Of a DNA stretch of 64,000 nt, positions 22,412 to 33,156 are shown one piece after another (positions within the stretch are counted from its first letter, which is position 1; every line of letters starts with the position of its first letter). The translations under genes were made by a program, and so were the position numbers. The notes under the pieces are model-generated. The model made no database searches. It worked only from the letters and a program-made list of their open reading frames with translations, and had not been told where the DNA came from. The stretch comes from Collybiopsis luxurians FD-317 M1 (Eukaryota; Basidiomycota; Agaricomycetes; Agaricales; Omphalotaceae): positions 88,431 through 152,430 of the forward strand of contig KN834756.1 in NCBI GenBank assembly GCA_000827265.1, read 5' to 3'.

Positions 22412-23082
22412 ATGTTCAAGTCTCTCGCCCTCGTCTCCTTTGTCTTATCATCCATCGGAGCATCTAGCGCCAACCCCATCCGACGCGCTTCATGCAACCC
22501 CAACGCCCAGGGTCAACCCATATCCATCCAGAGCGAAGCATTCGTTGGACTCGAGTGGGGTCTCGCGGCTCCCTCGGATAGTGTCCTCGTCGGAGAGTCC
22601 TACCGCGGCCTAGCCGCCCCAGATTGGTTCGTCCGCCAAAGTGGACAATTTCCAGTCAGCTATATCATCACGTACGTGCAGGCTTTCATTCTACATTTTG
22701 CCCGTCGTCTTAAGTGTATGTTAAAATTTATAGTGATGTTACCTCTGGATTGGCGGTCACAATTAACGGTGGCGAATTGACTCTCAACCCCGTTAACAAC
22801 GCTGAGTTCCAACCGTAAGTTGCTCGGCTTTGGCTACCAGTAGTCGTACTTATTCTCCTTTCTATCTTCTCTTTCTTTTCACGCAGAAACCAAGTCTTCG
22901 ACATCGAGTGCTCTGCATGCGGAACTGATGTTTCCCCCGGGAACGTTATCGGTTCTGGTTGCACTATCAGTCCGCACAACTCCTCATCTTGTATTAACAT
23001 TGGGCCAGAGGCACCGGATAACTTGCAAAACTTGGGCTGTCCCCCCACTCCAATTAGCGAATTTTACAACCTTCTGACATAG
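22412..23082 (+). CDS. Small secreted six-cysteine protein SSP5
   Basis: Exons 22412-22671, 22734-22814 and 22887-23082 give 178 residues. It differs from SSP4 by few residues (for example NPIRR for NPVRR, QPISIQ for QPVSIQ). Signal peptide, AAP repeats and six cysteines are intact. An in-frame ATG at 22259 would add a long extension, but it lies upstream of the TATA box, so 22412 is the better start. A methyltransferase gene follows 0.7 kb downstream, as after SSP3. Confidence 0.9.
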
Positions 23083-23783
23083 AGTAGATTGGGTGATAAA
23101 TACAGCATATACACACTTATATCTGGATTCTGAGTAGCGAACTATATTACTCTATACATACAATAGTATTTCTTGCTCTCTTCACAAGATTCGAAGCGTG
23201 TTCCAGTTTGAAAAGGATGGGATAGGATAGCATAAGTACGTGCGCTGTTGCATCCCAGAGCCTGGGACAACATTGTGCTCTCGCGTAAGACGAAAGTAAA
23301 TAAAGTGCCATTGAAAAGTTTTTCCCAAAATCAAAGTAGTGAAAATTCCGGAGGTTAGTTAACGGGGCTCAAATCCTTAACAAGAGTCGCCAGTCTTCGT
23401 CTCTTGTCCCTCCCTTTTCCTTTTTCTTCCTTCCCTTTCGAGCCTAAACGTCGGAGGGAGGTGACCATCCATCCATCCTCCTATTCATCCATCCTCCCAT
23501 CATCTGGAAGACTTGGATGAATTCTCGGTTTGATGTACGAGTAACCAAAGCATTGAAAACAAAATCAACCAAACGTCTGTATCGTACAGAAGAGATGAGA
23601 CATCCGTACCTTATACTTGCCCTTTCACACCTGAGATTCAGTATCATGAGACTTCCAGCTCTCTCTCAGGCTGTATGCGTTGCAGTTGATTGTACCTATT
23701 AATTGCAGACTGAATATGTGAAGGAAGTATAAATAGCCCCTCTGCGAACCTGGGATTGACCCACCACCAGTCACCCACTTCCC
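23083..23783 (+). promoter_or_regulatory. SSP5-to-methyltransferase spacer with TATA box
   Basis: Diverged copy of 16125-16868. TATAAATAG at 23728-23736 lies 47 nt before the ATG of methyltransferase copy 3, the only consensus TATA among the three complete methyltransferase genes. Confidence 0.65.
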
Positions 23784-24785
23784 ATGAGGGCAGAATCGGA
23801 CGGGCATGACGGGGAGCGATATTACGCCTCTAAGCAATATCTGCTACCTGCCGATGAGACGGAGACTTCAAGGTGAGCTTTCAGGAGACAATTCTTATAA
23901 ACCCCAGGGGTGGGGTGGGGGGCAGAATTCCGAATTCACATAAGATTGAACAAACAGCACCGAGTGATTACCAGGGCTTTTGACAATCGACTATCACTAG
24001 CTCCGTTGGACTTGCGAACCGGGGATCGCGTACTCGAAAGCGGAGCAGGAACCGGTACGAGGTCTTCAATTACCCTTGGAACGTTAGCGTAAAGAAAGTT
24101 TTATCCTTCTCTAGGCATTTGGGCTCTCGAGCTTGCAGAGGATCACCAGAACCAGAAAGAAGGTACCGTGCTGGACATTGAATGCGTCGATATCTCCGAT
24201 AAGCAATTTCCGCAATCTCACCCTCCCAACATCCACTTCTCCGTCCATTCCGTGATATCCTTGCCCGCAGAATGGAGCGGAACGTTCGCGTACGCGCACC
24301 AGCGGTTTCTGATAACGGCGATGAACGATGCGCGATGGCGTCAAGCCATCCGCGAGCTGTTCAGAGTGCTGTTATCGGGAGGATGGGTAGAACTAGTCGA
24401 TCACGATGGGACAAATGTTTCCTTTGGTGTCGGTCCATGCTCAAAAAGACTGGTATCGTTGATCAATGCGATGTATGCAGAAAAGGGAGTCGTTGGTGAT
24501 TTAGGTGTATACCTTCCACAGCTTTTGGAGGAAATTGGATTCGTAGATGTCTGGTGTGAGCCTCGATGCCTGAGAATTGGGAAGCCGGGAGAGAATGGAT
24601 ATCCCAGTGGTGATTGGCGGAATGTCTGGAAAGGTATGAAGCAGCCTTTGATGAATGCAGGGGGTTATGGCATTGTGCAAACGGAAGAGGAATATGAGGG
24701 ACTTTTAGAAGGAGCAGCCCTGGAATGGGACAACTCGAATGAGGCATGTACTACCTTCTACACTATTCAGGCTAGAAAGCCCTGA
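23784..24785 (+). CDS. SAM-dependent methyltransferase, copy 3
   Basis: Exons 23784-23872, 23945-24054 and 24115-24785 give 289 residues. Motif I VLESGAGTG, LDIECVDIS and GGWVELVD are present. It is the most divergent copy in the C-terminal half (for example DHDGTNVSFGVGP where copies 2 and 4 have LNFAVGP), which suggests a shifted substrate or relaxed constraint. It ends FYTIQARKP. Confidence 0.92.
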
Positions 24786-25569
24786 TGCTTGGATGTAATG
24801 TATTGGTTTTGAACTTTGACGAATAATATTTTGGTGGACTTGTAACTCTGTGACTTGGTAGCGGTTCTACTCTTTTGGAGTGTTGCAATTTGCAGAACTC
24901 GGAAAAAAAGGCTGAGGTATCCATCAAGCGAATAAGTGGGTACTGAGTGAACGCCTCGTGAACTACTTACGGGATTACACAATACACACCAGCTGAACGT
25001 CACTGTATGCGTGTGCTGAACGCAGAAATTCAGTAAGCTCTTGATATGTTTTATCAATCATTGCAATCCCCCCAAAAAAGATCATTGGATGGGTATCTTT
25101 CACGATCTGGTACAGAGCCAGCCATAGTTAGATCGTCGTCAACACACGCAGTCACCGTTTTCGTCGAGCTCAACTACGTATACGTAGCAGAAGCCGGTCG
25201 AATTCCATAACACTCGGAGGAAGAGAGGTATCAAGTGGAGAGGCATCAGCGTTTCCAGCGAATGATTGTTTGACTGTTTGGAGCCATGTGTAAAGACCTA
25301 GATTCAGATCGAGTGGGAAAAAAGTAAACCAAAGGATTATAATTACAAAGATGACCGGATAGATAGATACTAGGGCCCCGCTGAAACGGTGCTTGTAAGC
25401 GCTTGACAGGTAGGTGTATATGAACACGTGACTTGACGCGAACTTGAACGTTGAATTAAGCGCCCGAGTCTCTGGAATTCAAAATTTTGTCCAATTTTAC
25501 AAGCTGCCTTTGAAAAATAGCCCCCTCTGCGAATTCGAACCTGGGATCAACCTACCACTATCACTTCCC
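24786..25569. other. Spacer between methyltransferase copies 3 and 4
   Basis: No gene recognised. The last 60 bp before copy 4 match the promoter-proximal sequence of copies 2 and 3 (the CCCCTCTGCGAA block), but the TATA position reads GAAAAATAG. Confidence 0.5.
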
Positions 25570-26575
25570 ATGAGCACAGACGGGCATAACCAGCGATACT
25601 ACGCCTCAAAGCAATATCTACTACCCGCTGATGAGTCGGAGACTTCAAGGTGAGTCTTCAGGATACAACTCTCGTAAACCCGAGGGGTGGGGTGGGGGGA
25701 GGGGGTACTAATTACGAATTCACATAAGATTGAATAAACAGCACCGAGTGATTACCAGGGCTTTTGATAATCAACTATCGCTAGCTCCGGTGGACTTGCG
25801 AACTGGAGATCGTGTACTCGAAAGTGGGGCAGGAACCGGTACGAGGTCTTTAATTATCCTTAGAACTAGAACGTTAACATAGAGAGATATCAATCCGAAT
25901 CTAGGCATCTGGGCTCTCGAATTTGCAGAGCAAAACCAAAAACACGGCACGGTGCTGGACATTGAATGCATCGATATCTCCGATAAGCAATTTCCGCAAT
26001 CTCACCCTCCGAATATCCACTTCTCACTCAACTCTGTGGTATCCTTGCCCGCAGAATGGAGCGGGACGTTCGCATATGCGCATCAGCGGTTTCTCATGGT
26101 AGCGATGAATGACGCGCGGTGGCGTCAAGCCGTGCGCGAGTTATTCAGAGTGATATCGTCTGGAGGATGGGTAGAGCTAGTCGAACCGGAGGATTTAAAC
26201 TTTGCCGTTGGTCCGTATTCGAACAGGTTGGAAACCTTGGTTCTAGCGATGTATTTGGAGAAAGGGGTTATCGGTGACTTGAGTGTGTATCTTCCATCTA
26301 TTTTGGAGGAAGTTGGGTTCGTGGATGTCCGGTGCGAGAGTCGACGTTTGTCGATTGGGCGGTCGGGTGAGAATGGGAATGGGGATGCGTATAGTAGCGA
26401 GGAATGGCGGGACGGTTGGAAAGGGTTGAAGCAGCCTGTGCTGGATGGGGGAGGGTATGGCGTAGTACGAACGGGAGAAGAGTTTGAAGAACTCATGGAG
26501 GGATCGACTTTGGAGTGGAATAATTCGAATGAGGCGAGCTGTACGTTCTGCACGATATTAGCCAGGAAGCCTTGA
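25570..26575 (+). CDS. SAM-dependent methyltransferase, copy 4
   Basis: Exons 25570-25649, 25729-25838 and 25905-26575 give 286 residues. Motif I VLESGAGTG, LDIECIDIS and GGWVELVEPEDLNFAVGP are present. Compared with copy 2, exon 1 is 9 nt shorter, and a small in-frame insertion reads ENGNGDAYSS. Directly tandem to copy 3 with no SSP between them. Confidence 0.92.
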
Positions 26576-27662
26576 TCCTCTCATGTACATTTCTATATAT
26601 CCAACTTGTTTGCATGCGAATCTTTTAATTCAATCTCCTCCACGTCCATGTCTATGTCGGCATGTTCCCTTTCCCCTCCCCTCTCCCTCCAAAAGTTGCA
26701 CGGATCTCGGAACCGGGTACTGGCTGGGCCCTGAGCACTTATCCCTTGACCCCCAGATGTTGTTTTCCATGCAAGTTCGTAGAAGAATTACTCGATACCC
26801 AAAGAGGGAGGATAGATGAAAGGAAGGAGGCGATCGGCACTGGGGACTTTGTCACGGTTGATACTCGGTTCAAAGTGCGAACAAAGCCAAAATCAGCAAT
26901 ACTTATGATTGTATAATCGTACAACAGGATGCAAATGCGAAATAAGGAGAGGGGGGGGGAGCGTTGGGGTGTCCGTATGTGAGCGAGTGAGTGAGTGAGT
27001 GTCCGTTTACTACCCATTTGAACGAACGAACGAACGAACGATCGCAGCCATCGACATCTGTCTCTCTCCGAGTTCTGAGTTGTATGGTACGACAAGTCAG
27101 CCCCCGGGAAGACGTCAAGTTGCATACCGTTTGCTGGAGAGATTTAAACGTTCACCATTCAACGCTGAGCTTCCAAGATCCCGACTCGGAATCCTATATC
27201 AAGTCATGTTCCCCTTCTTGACATCCCTCCTCTGCGTATATCCACATCGGCCTGCTCCCTTTCAGTTCTCCCTTCCCCTCCCCATTCGAAGCTTGCACGG
27301 ATGTCAGAACTAGGTACTGGACGGAGGAGCACTGAGCACTTGTCCCTTGACCCCTCGAAAGTTAGGTTTTTCTATGCCACTTGGACGAAAAAAGTATTGG
27401 ATACCTTCGAAAGGAAGGAGGCGACCGGTACCGGTACTGGAGACTTGGATGATACTCGGTTCAAAGTGTGAACAAAGCCAAGATCAGTAATACATATGAT
27501 AGTGATTGTATAATCGTACAACAGTAGAATGCAAATGCGAAATTCGAACATGTAAGGGGGTCCGTATCCACGTGTGGAGTGTGTCCGTTCATATCATACC
27601 AACTTCATCGTCGTCCACCCTCGTCTCCCCATGCCACGCCACGCCTAGAGAGACGCCACGCT
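26576..27662. repeat. Tandem post-methyltransferase spacers with microsatellites
   Basis: Two direct copies of a roughly 600 bp spacer: a CGGCATGTTCCCTTTCCCC-like start at 26657 and a CGGCCTGCTCCCTTTCAG-like start at 27248, each ending in the CAAAGCCAA(A/G)ATCAG block. Simple repeats GAGT (about 26980-27001) and GAAC (27020-27042) lie between. No gene. Confidence 0.65.
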
Positions 27663-28287
27663 TCATATCTGCAAAATAAGCACCAACAACCCAATCTCCA
27701 CAGCCAACACCACGCCCGCGACACCAACGACGATCCATCCAGCCGTCACAAAGGGTCTTCCAAAGACCCGTGTACCCTTTTGGCCTACGGTCTGTATGAC
27801 ATCTGCGGGGTCGTAGGAGAAGGAACCTTGGCGGAGGTGTTGGTGTGTAGTTGCGGAGGTTGAGGTGGTTGCGGAGTTGGAGTTGGTCGAGGAGGAGGTA
27901 CGCGGATCGGCAAAATCATGCCTGGAATGACGATCCCTGAGGAAGGAAAGGACGAAGAGGAGGGCTCCGAGGATGGTGAAGAGTAACCCAACTGTAAGAC
28001 ATAAAATTCCAAATTTTAGAGTAGATAATCGGATACCGAGAACAGAACATACTCTTATAAAACCTCGAATCAAACAACCTCAAAATAGTCAAAGCATAAC
28101 CCAAGTTTCCCAACGCAGTACGGAAATAGGCACCGTAGAATGTACGTTGGCGGGCGCGGATCTCGACGAGCTCGTTGACGTCGGAGGCGTAGAAGGATTC
28201 GGCTCTGTGGCCTCTGGGTTTGGGATTGAGTGTCTAGGATAAAAAGTATGTGAGGGTGGGTTGGGCTCACCTGTATCTATGGCTCAT
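27663..28287 (-). CDS. DUF202 domain membrane protein, intact copy
   Basis: Exons 28271-28287, 28053-28213 and 27663-27991 join in phase to 168 residues. DUF202 proteins are small three-span membrane proteins. Here span 1 lies in GAYFRTALGNLGYALTIL and is preceded by the family's RARQRTFYGAYFRTAL signature. Span 2 is GLLFTILGALLFVLSF and span 3 is TAGWIVVGVAGVVLAVEIGL. A Ser/Thr-rich loop (RTSSSTNSNSATTSTS) separates spans 2 and 3. Function is unassigned; in fungi DUF202 modules also occur in vacuolar VTC proteins. It is divergent from OXA1, with only 95 bp between the two start codons, and is the likely parent of the damaged copies at 18.4 and 21.4 kb. Confidence 0.82.
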
Positions 28288-28382
28288 GGCGGATGAGAGG
28301 TAAAAAGTGTTCACGTGCCGAGAGCTTTTTCCGTTTTCAGAACGCGTCTCGACTCTGACCGAGTCTCTTCTCCGAAAAAGAC
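28288..28382. promoter_or_regulatory. Bidirectional DUF202/OXA1 promoter with CACGTG site
   Basis: 95 bp between divergent ATGs. CACGTG at 28312-28317 is a palindromic E-box of the type bound by bHLH factors such as Cbf1/Pho4 in yeasts. It is kept in both duplicated fossils at 19.03 and 21.73 kb. No TATA box is evident. Confidence 0.6.
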
Positions 28383-29979
28383 ATGGCGCTAGTCGGACTA
28401 GGCCTCAACTGTCTCAAGTCGTCTTCGCCTTCAAGGTAAAAGAAAATAAAATAAATTCATCTGTTCTTTTTCATTTGACTGATTGTACTCAGGTTACCGC
28501 TTGCGACCAGGTTTTTGGTACGTTCTTCAAAAGTTTTATATGGCAATGTGTAGTTGAACTTTGTGTAGCACACATCACGGTTTACCAGACTAGGTCCAAA
28601 TTCAAGTCGTAGTCATGATTTAGTACTACTCAGACTCGGTCCTACGACTTCCAGGTCTTTTTCCCTTTGGCCTAAATCCACTGCTGCGACTACGACGACC
28701 TCACCCGCATCTACACCCGTAGATCCATCCAAAGACGAACCCGTATCCACCTCATCCTCACAACTATCCGACTCTCTCCCAGAAGGCCTAGACCTCTCTC
28801 AAACAACTACTGCCCTCCCTCCCGCCGAGTCCACAGCAAACACCCTCTCCTCCTCTTCTGACGCCCTCTCCACCTCCATCTCCACCCTCTCCACCTCCTC
28901 CGACACCCTCTCCTCCACAGCCGACGCCCTCTCCTCCCTCTCCACCCCAATCCAAGCCCTCCAATACGGCGACCTCTCCTCCCTCGGTCTCATCCACTAC
29001 ACCCCCGTCGGCCTCATCCGCACCTCCCTCGAACTCATCAACGTCTCCCTCTCCCTCCCCTGGCTCCAAACCCTCATCCTTGGCGCCCTCCTCTGGCGCC
29101 TCCTCCTCCTCCCCCTCTCCATCTCCCAACTCTCCTTCTCCTCCCGCATGGCCTACATCCAACCCCACTCCCAAGCCCTCATGTCATCCATCTCCACCGC
29201 AAAATCCCGTGGAGACCTCGTCGAGATGCAAAAGATACAAAAAGACCTATTGGGGTTGTACAAGACCGTTGGGATTAAGAGCCCGTTACAAGGGATCATC
29301 GGACCCCTCGTACAGCTACCTGTAGCGATTGGGATGTTCCTTGGCGTGAAGGGTATGTGCGAGTTACCACTGGAGCAGATGAGGATACCGGAATTCAGTG
29401 TGGGTACTGGGGGGGTTTTGGAGAATTGGATACCGGATTTGACGGTTGCGGATCCGACGGGGATTTTGGCCCCTGCGTTTGCGGTGACGATGTTTTGGCA
29501 GATGACGGTGAGTTTGAGAGAGGGGCGTTTCATGGGGGGTGTAGTTAACTGATGCGTTCTTCTCCTTGGTAAACAGGTTACGGCTAGAGATATGGATATT
29601 GCAGCTTCACCAGCTATGGCTCACGTTATGAACCTCATGAGGTTCCCTGGTGCTCCCGTCTTTGCGTTGTTCATGAGTACCCTGCCTTCTGTGAGTCGTC
29701 AGAGTCGTCCTTTCCCTTTTCAAACCTAACCTAACCTTTTTCTCTTCCCTTCCCTTCCCTCCCATCCTCCACGTCCCCCCCCCCCCCCCCCCCCCCCNNN
29801 NNNNNNNNNNNNNNNNNNNNNNNNNNNNNNNNNNNNNNNNNNNNNNNNNNNNNNNNNNNNNNNNNNNNNNNNNNNNNNNNNNNNNNNNNNNNNNNNNNNN
29901 NNNNNNNNNNNNNNNNNNNNNNNNNNNNNNNNNNNNNNNNNNNNNNNNNNNNNNNNNNNNNNNNNNNNNNNNNNNNNNN

Positions 29980-30017
<38 letters not shown>

Positions 30018-30495
30018 ACCACACACACACACTCCACCTACCCCACCTCAGGGCCTCGTCATATCCATCATCACCGCCTCCCTCGCCACAGGCATCCAAT
30101 CCATCCTCCTCCGCCAACCAGCCATCAGGAGGTATTTCGGAATCTTACCACCCCCACCCGCTTCACTGCGCTCGTCCGTCCCCGCGAACGCTCAAGCGGT
30201 ATCGGCGTCGCTTCCTCAGGCGCAGGCGCAGATAAGGGAGGCTGTGCAGCAGGCTCAGGCTCAGGCGCAGGCGGGTCAGGGTTCGAGTTCGAGTTCTCAG
30301 GCGGTTCAAGGAGCTGGGCCGGCGGCGGTGGGAAGTACGAGGAGAGGTCTCCCGAGTTTCATGGACACTTTCCGGTGGCTCAAGCAGTGGTGGAGGAATC
30401 AGGTTGATGAGGCGAGGAGGAAGGCGGAGGAGGTTGAGGAGCAGAAGAGGAGGGGTGGGGGGAGTGCGGGTGGCCCGCCTAGGAGGAGGTTGTAA
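28383..30495 (+). CDS. OXA1: Mitochondrial inner-membrane insertase Oxa1
   Basis: Exons 28383-28435, 28493-28510, 28655-29507, 29577-29690 and 30052-30495 join in phase to 493 residues. The start MALVGLGLNCLKSS through RSFSLWP is a mitochondrial presequence. A long Ser/Thr-rich linker precedes the YidC/Oxa1/Alb3 domain (HYTPVGLIR, then SLPWLQTLILGALLWRLLLLPL), followed by QIIGPLVQLPVAIGMFLGVKGM-type helices and GLVISIITASLATGIQ. The C-terminal tail is basic and coiled (QVDEARRKAEEVEEQKRR), as expected for ribosome binding. It inserts mtDNA-encoded and imported proteins into the inner membrane. Exon 2 is only 18 nt, and the last intron contains the assembly gap. Confidence 0.94.
29775..30017. 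other. Assembly gap (182 N) flanked by poly-C
   Basis: N at 29798-29979, preceded by about 23 C and followed by about 38 C, all within the last OXA1 intron. Probably an unresolved G/C homopolymer or low-complexity tract. The ORFs of repeated glycine across it are artefacts. Confidence 0.9.
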
Positions 30496-31333
30496 GTCGT
30501 GAGCAGGAGGTTGGGAGGAGGAGGGGGGGGTGCGTGTCGAAAACCTGAAACATAAACGAAAAAAAAGTATCTTAATCATATCCTATCCTTTGCTTAAGAA
30601 TAAATACTCTATAGAGAGAAAATGAAAAACATCCCCCCTTCCTGAATCTTCCCTCGAGCTCTTTTTCCTTCCTCGGACGTAACACTTGGGATTAATGTAT
30701 ATCCTGGCATCCCATATTACGAGTACAAAATAGACCAAACAAACCGAAAATCCGAAATCCAAGTTTTGAAACAAAAACAAGGAAGCTAGAGTACACAGCA
30801 AATCCATTCGAGTACAGCGTCGTGGTTGTGTCGTCGAGTCATCGTGTCGTTGTGGTATCGATATAAAAAACACACTACGCGCACACGCACACGTACACGG
30901 AATTTGAAGCTCGACACGAACCGTTATCGCTACGTTACCTACCCCATACCATAACGGTACACGGGAGTGGGGGAGGAGAGGCCAAGGAGTGGGGTTAAAC
31001 CAGAAAGGGTGGCTGGGGGGGTAGAGGCAGGAGGTCGGCAACACGCACACGCGCAAGATAGAGAGGTAGATGAATAAAGATACGTGAAAAAAAGTATAAG
31101 AGAATCCGAACGGGGGAATGGAAGATTGAGTGAAGTAAGAGAAACCGAAACCGAAATAGAAACAGAAACAGAAACAGAAACAGAAACAGAAACCATATAT
31201 TTCCCGAATCGTATAGGGATAAACGAGACAACTAGACAATCGACCAAGCACCTACAACCTATAACCGGCACCAGAAAGGAACCACTCGAACAAAAAAAAC
31301 GCGGCTACTCTCCTTCAACTTGAAGTTCTTCTT
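30496..31333. repeat. Spacer paralogous to 32.6-33.15 kb, with GAAACA microsatellite
   Basis: The downstream flank of the GPI-protein pseudogene. It matches the flank of the intact gene at 32.64-33.15 kb (CATTCGAGTACAGCGTCG and CATTCAAGTACGGCGTCG blocks), so gene and flank were duplicated together. A (GAAACA)n run lies at about 31140-31190. No gene recognised. Confidence 0.65.
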
Positions 31334-32300
31334 TTACAACAAATACGCCACACCAGCACCTACAACCCCCAGCACCACTCCCATCGCACCCGAAACGACC
31401 TTGATCGCCCCATTCGAACTCGTACTCGAACTCGAATTCCCTGTGCCCAATCCCCCAGCAGCCTTCACAGCGCTACCCAAAAACCCATTCCCACGCTTCT
31501 GGCCAATGGCATCGTACACCCTCGACTGGGTGGGGGAACAAACCCGAGTTGGATACACCAGGCGCGTAGGGGAAGTTGGACATGTAGTTGATCCACGTGG
31601 TCATGATGCTCCTCGTGCACGTGGTGCATTGGATGGCGGACGTGGACCAGGAGAGGAAGAGGAAGCCGACGTTGGGTGAGGTGAAGGTGGTAGCGTTGAC
31701 CGTGCCGGAGGGGGTGGCGAGGTGTTGTTGGGCTTGTTGGGCTGCGCCGGTGGAGGATGAGGACGAGGAGGACGAGGAGTTGGCAGATGAGAGAAGGATA
31801 CAATAAGAGCCGCTATCGCTCTTGGAGCAAAGAGCAGACTTGAACGGGGAGAGCATGTACGTCGCGTCGTACAACGCGATAACATCTCTGTTAGATTTCA
31901 GCTCGTGCGAACAGCTGCTGCTGATGTTAGAGAGGGCCGAGCGGATCATGGGATCGTGGGATCGTCGCAGGTCGGGGTCGAACACAGAGTGTCGAGGCCC
32001 TAGGAGGATATGGACGAGCTCTGGGCTAGGGAAGCTGATACTTTCAGCATAGGGGAAAGACATTTGCGTGGATTGAATTTTGGTGTTGGAGTTTAGAGCG
32101 TTCAACGCGTTTGAACAAACCAAACTGATTCCAGTTGGGATTAAGCTCGACGCAGTAGCCATTGCTGAGCCCCCTCGTGAACAAAACAAAATTAGCTAAG
32201 TCTTAAGAAAACAAGGAGGAGCGAAAAAAAAGGCCCCACTCACCGAATATTGAGCCAAAACAGCGGTTGTTAGCGAGATTAGATAAAATGAACGCAGCAT
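31334..32300 (-). pseudogene. Ser-rich GPI-type surface protein, frameshifted copy
   Basis: Paralogue of the intact gene at 33.2-34.1 kb. A signal peptide exon (MLRSFYLISLTTAVLAQ) and a C-terminal GPI-like tail (AIKVVSGAMGVVLGVVGAGVAYLL) survive, but the reading frame shifts several times. The intron junction has two extra G before GGCTCAGC, the LCSTTTCDD region runs in another frame, and one extra C near 31530 (GTTCCCCCACCCAG) throws the GLF region out of frame. Either a pseudogene or, less likely, assembly errors at homopolymers. Confidence 0.75.
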
Positions 32301-33156
32301 CGTAAAGGACAGTCAAGGAGCGGATAGGATAAGGGCACCCAAAAGGGCACAAGTAGGTCCCAAATATATACAATCCACGTGTCCGTGATCAGTGTCTCAT
32401 CAGCCTGAGCCTGCGAGCTGTTCAAAGGTTTTGAGTTCCAAGGTTTTGATTGAGTTCGAATTCGTCAAGGAACTGGACCGGCGGCAGTGGTGGAAGAATC
32501 AGGTGGATCAGGAAAGAGGTGGCGGAGGTCGAGGAGCAGAAGAGAAGGGATGGAAGTGGGGGGTAATGACAATCAGCACCTACCTTACACAGCATAGCCT
32601 CTGAACCAACCCAACCTCGCTCGTAGATTCTAACCCAACCAAGCATACGCGCGAATCGAGAATCGTTATATGCAGGGTATGTATTGTATTAAAATAAATA
32701 CCATACCACGAAACAAACAGAATTCTACGTTTTGAAAAGTAAAACATGAACCAGCAATCCATTCAAGTACGGCGTCGCGAGTGTGTGTCGTCACTGTGTT
32801 GCATCGATTAAACACACACAAACACACATTCGACACTCGACAGCTCGACGCTACCGCTACGTTAACCCCATGACGGTACGTAGGAGGAGGAGAGGGGTGG
32901 GTATATAGGTTAAACCAAAAACGGTTGGGGGAGGTGGGTACACGCGCGCACGAAAGATGATGGGTGAGGGAAGGAAAATACGAAATAAAATATGAGCAAA
33001 AGGGGTGGAGGGTGGGTGGAGAAAGAAAAACCGAGACCGAGACCAGATATTGTCAAATCGTATAGAGTATATTAGACGACTAGACGATCGACCAAGCGCA
33101 TCCTATAACCAAAACCAGATAGAAAAAAAAATGCATCGACTCTCTCTCTCTCTTCT
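32301..33156. repeat. Spacer between the two GPI-protein copies
   Basis: From about 32640 this is the duplicate of 30.7-31.33 kb. Near 32455-32520 a short piece resembles the OXA1 3' end (TTCGTCAAGGAACTGG, then GGTGGAAGAATCAGGTGGAT as in the WWRNQVD region), so part of the OXA1 tail was duplicated as well. No gene recognised. Confidence 0.6.

Noticed and set aside
28788..29174. 128-codon Glu/Gly-rich minus ORF within OXA1
   Set aside because: Shadow of the Ser/Thr/Pro-rich OXA1 linker on the other strand.
29607..30117. Long minus-strand ORFs rich in glycine across 29.6-30.1 kb
   Set aside because: They run through the N gap and flanking poly-C; translations of the gap are artefacts.
30583..31251. 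222-codon minus ORF with FCFCFCFC and YLSI stretches
   Set aside because: It arises from the GAAACA microsatellite and the duplicated spacer; the copy at 32.6-33.1 kb does not keep the frame.
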